Shown one piece after another: positions 21,262 to 22,237 of a DNA stretch of 22,237 nucleotides; position 1 is the stretch's first letter; the number at the start of each line of letters is the position of its first letter. Made by a program: the position numbers and the translations under genes. Source of the stretch: an uncultured Pseudoflavonifractor sp. (GTDB lineage Bacteria; Bacillota; Clostridia; Oscillospirales; Oscillospiraceae); assembly GCA_947383685.1 (NCBI GenBank), contig CANDEE010000027.1, positions 1 through 22,237 on the forward strand, written 5' to 3'. The notes beneath the pieces were generated by a model, which searched no databases, had not been told where the DNA came from, and saw nothing but the letters and a program-made list of their open reading frames with translations.

Positions 21262-21840
21262 TTATAGTTTTTTCACGTACCGAAGATCAACACAGACAGT
21301 ATCGGGAGGGAAGGGAATATCGGTATGGGTTCCGTCCCATGAAAAACCGTGGGAGCTATAGAATTTCCGGGCCTTCTCATTTTCGCGGAGAACAAATACA
21401 AAGGCGTTTTTGAATCCCATACCTTTCAGCCGCCGCAGAGCTTCCTCAAAGAGAATCCCGCCGTAGCCCTTTCCCCGCTCCATGGGATGGGTATAAAAGG
21501 AGGCTATCTCACCCCAATCCTCATAGCCGCCGTTATCAAAGACGCATATATCCCCAGTATTATAGTTGCTTTTTCGTGCGCGGCAATAATTGATACAGGC
21601 TACAGGGACATCTCCGCTGTAAAGGAGAAGTCCATGACATATATCTGATTCATAATTTTTCCGGAATACCGGAACCCAGCGGTCGTCGGTGATTTCCGCC
21701 GCCATATACGCATCTGGGACATAGCCTTTATAGGTGTCCCGCCAGCCCAAGGCATGAATCAGGGACATGGCGGCAAAGTGTTCATCCTTTTCAGCGTCTA
21801 CAAAACGGAGACCGTCAGGAAACAGGGACGGACTGGCCAT
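21262..21840 (-). CDS. GNAT family N-acetyltransferase
   Basis: 192 residues. The acetyl-CoA site typical of GNAT proteins is visible: EIASFYTHPMERGKGYGGIL (motif A, R/Q-x-x-G-x-G/A as RGKGYG) followed by EEALRRLKGMGF and VLRENEKARKFYSSHGF (motif B). The N-terminal part resembles the 'GWRDTYKGYVPDAYM' pattern of polyamine or antibiotic-type acetyltransferases. The substrate cannot be predicted. The ATG at 21840 follows AAGGAGG by nine bases, although the frame is open to 21888. It overlaps the end of the upstream gene by 26 bases, so the two are coupled, and it ends at the strong terminator. Confidence 0.88.
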   Translation of the reverse strand: MASPSLFPDGLRFVDAEKDEHFAAMSLIHALGWRDTYKGYVPDAYMAAEITDDRWVPVFRKNYESDICHGLLLYSGDVPVACINYCRARKSNYNTGDICVFDNGGYEDWGEIASFYTHPMERGKGYGGILFEEALRRLKGMGFKNAFVFVLRENEKARKFYSSHGFSWDGTHTDIPFPPDTVCVDLRYVKKL

Positions 21841-22237
21841 CTTTTGCCGCCTCCTTTTCCTTTTGCGCCTTAGCAAGAGCACGGGCATTGGCTAGCATCA
21901 GCTTAATACGGTTTTCCTGGTTGATTTTAGTAGCTCCAGGGTCATAGTCAATGGCGACCACATTGGACCAGGGATAATCGTCTTTAATTTTTCGAATCAT
22001 TCCTTTGCCAACAATGTGGTTTGGTAGGCAACCAAAGGGCTGGGTACAGACAATGTTAGGCACTCCTGAGTGAATCAGTTCAAGCATTTCAGCGGTGAGA
22101 AGCCAGCCCTCACCCATCTTGTTGCCATCCCCCAAATAACCCTTAATATAGTTGTGAAGCTCATTAAAATCGCCGGGAGCACGGAAGCGATTGGAACGCT
22201 TGAGGGCATTAATCATGGCGTGTTGGTATTTCATCAC
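21815..22237 (-). CDS. Acyl-CoA dehydratase activase family protein, C-terminal part (cut by window edge)
   Basis: The frame is open to the last base; 140 residues of the C-terminus are seen. The block CTQPFGCLPNHIVGKGMIR and VAIDYDPGATKINQENRIKLML is characteristic of the very large (about 1,400-residue) proteins that fuse a BcrAD/BadFG-type ATPase activator with a 2-hydroxyacyl-CoA dehydratase-like DUF2229 region. The cysteine in FGC probably ligates an iron-sulfur cluster. The physiological role of these giant fused proteins is unclear. The last 20 residues are a charged tail (ALAKAQKEKEAAKDG). It overlaps the GNAT gene downstream. Confidence 0.88.
   Translation of the reverse strand: MMKYQHAMINALKRSNRFRAPGDFNELHNYIKGYLGDGNKMGEGWLLTAEMLELIHSGVPNIVCTQPFGCLPNHIVGKGMIRKIKDDYPWSNVVAIDYDPGATKINQENRIKLMLANARALAKAQKEKEAAKDGQSVPVS

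Overview
The window looks like a chromosome segment of a Gram-positive gut anaerobe of the Clostridia, most likely Oscillospiraceae (Flavonifractor/Oscillibacter-like). This is an inference from the gene content: a SAM-I riboswitch on metK, Mini-III RNase next to RqcH, NfnAB, a DUF6465-type Lys/Ala-rich protein, an acyl-CoA dehydratase activase family protein, TTGACA/TATAAT promoters, AGGAGG ribosome binding sites and many perfect rho-independent terminators.

Bases 1 to about 2046 are foreign. They hold the 3' end of one tyrosine recombinase, a complete second tyrosine recombinase, three near-perfect hairpins with 3-base loops and a 21-bp tandem repeat. Reading this stretch base by base I find one CpG dinucleotide (375-376) in 2,046 bases. 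From 2047 on CpG is frequent, with five in the next 87 bases. This is read as the end of an integrated element whose DNA has been almost purged of CpG, and it is the most unusual signal in the window.

The host part runs as compact one- to six-gene units. 2157-3020 (minus) encodes a rhomboid-fold membrane protein without the catalytic histidine and with a zinc-ribbon tail. 3113-4559 is a complete promoter / SAM-I riboswitch / terminator / metK / terminator unit. 4633-5271 is an XRE regulator with a membrane domain. 5329-7986 is a glycosyltransferase plus an O-antigen ligase/polymerase-like protein, and 8026-8655 is a secreted NlpC/P60 protein. 8652-10140 is a MATE exporter whose promoter is followed at once by a terminator hairpin, which suggests attenuation. 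10236-12264 is mrnC-rqcH (rRNA maturation and ribosome quality control).

12354-17081 is a cell-envelope stress module: response regulator, VanZ-like protein, ABC ATPase, two ABC-2 permeases and a histidine kinase with almost no extracellular part. 17226-19506 is nfnA-nfnB, the electron-bifurcating ferredoxin:NADP oxidoreductase, behind a near-consensus promoter. The right end (19608-22237) holds a small membrane protein, two small minus-strand proteins, a histone-like DUF6465 protein, a GNAT acetyltransferase and the C-terminus of an acyl-CoA dehydratase activase family protein. The convergent genes ending at 20171 and 20168 share a 21-bp hairpin that encodes both C-termini, so both proteins end in the same seven residues.
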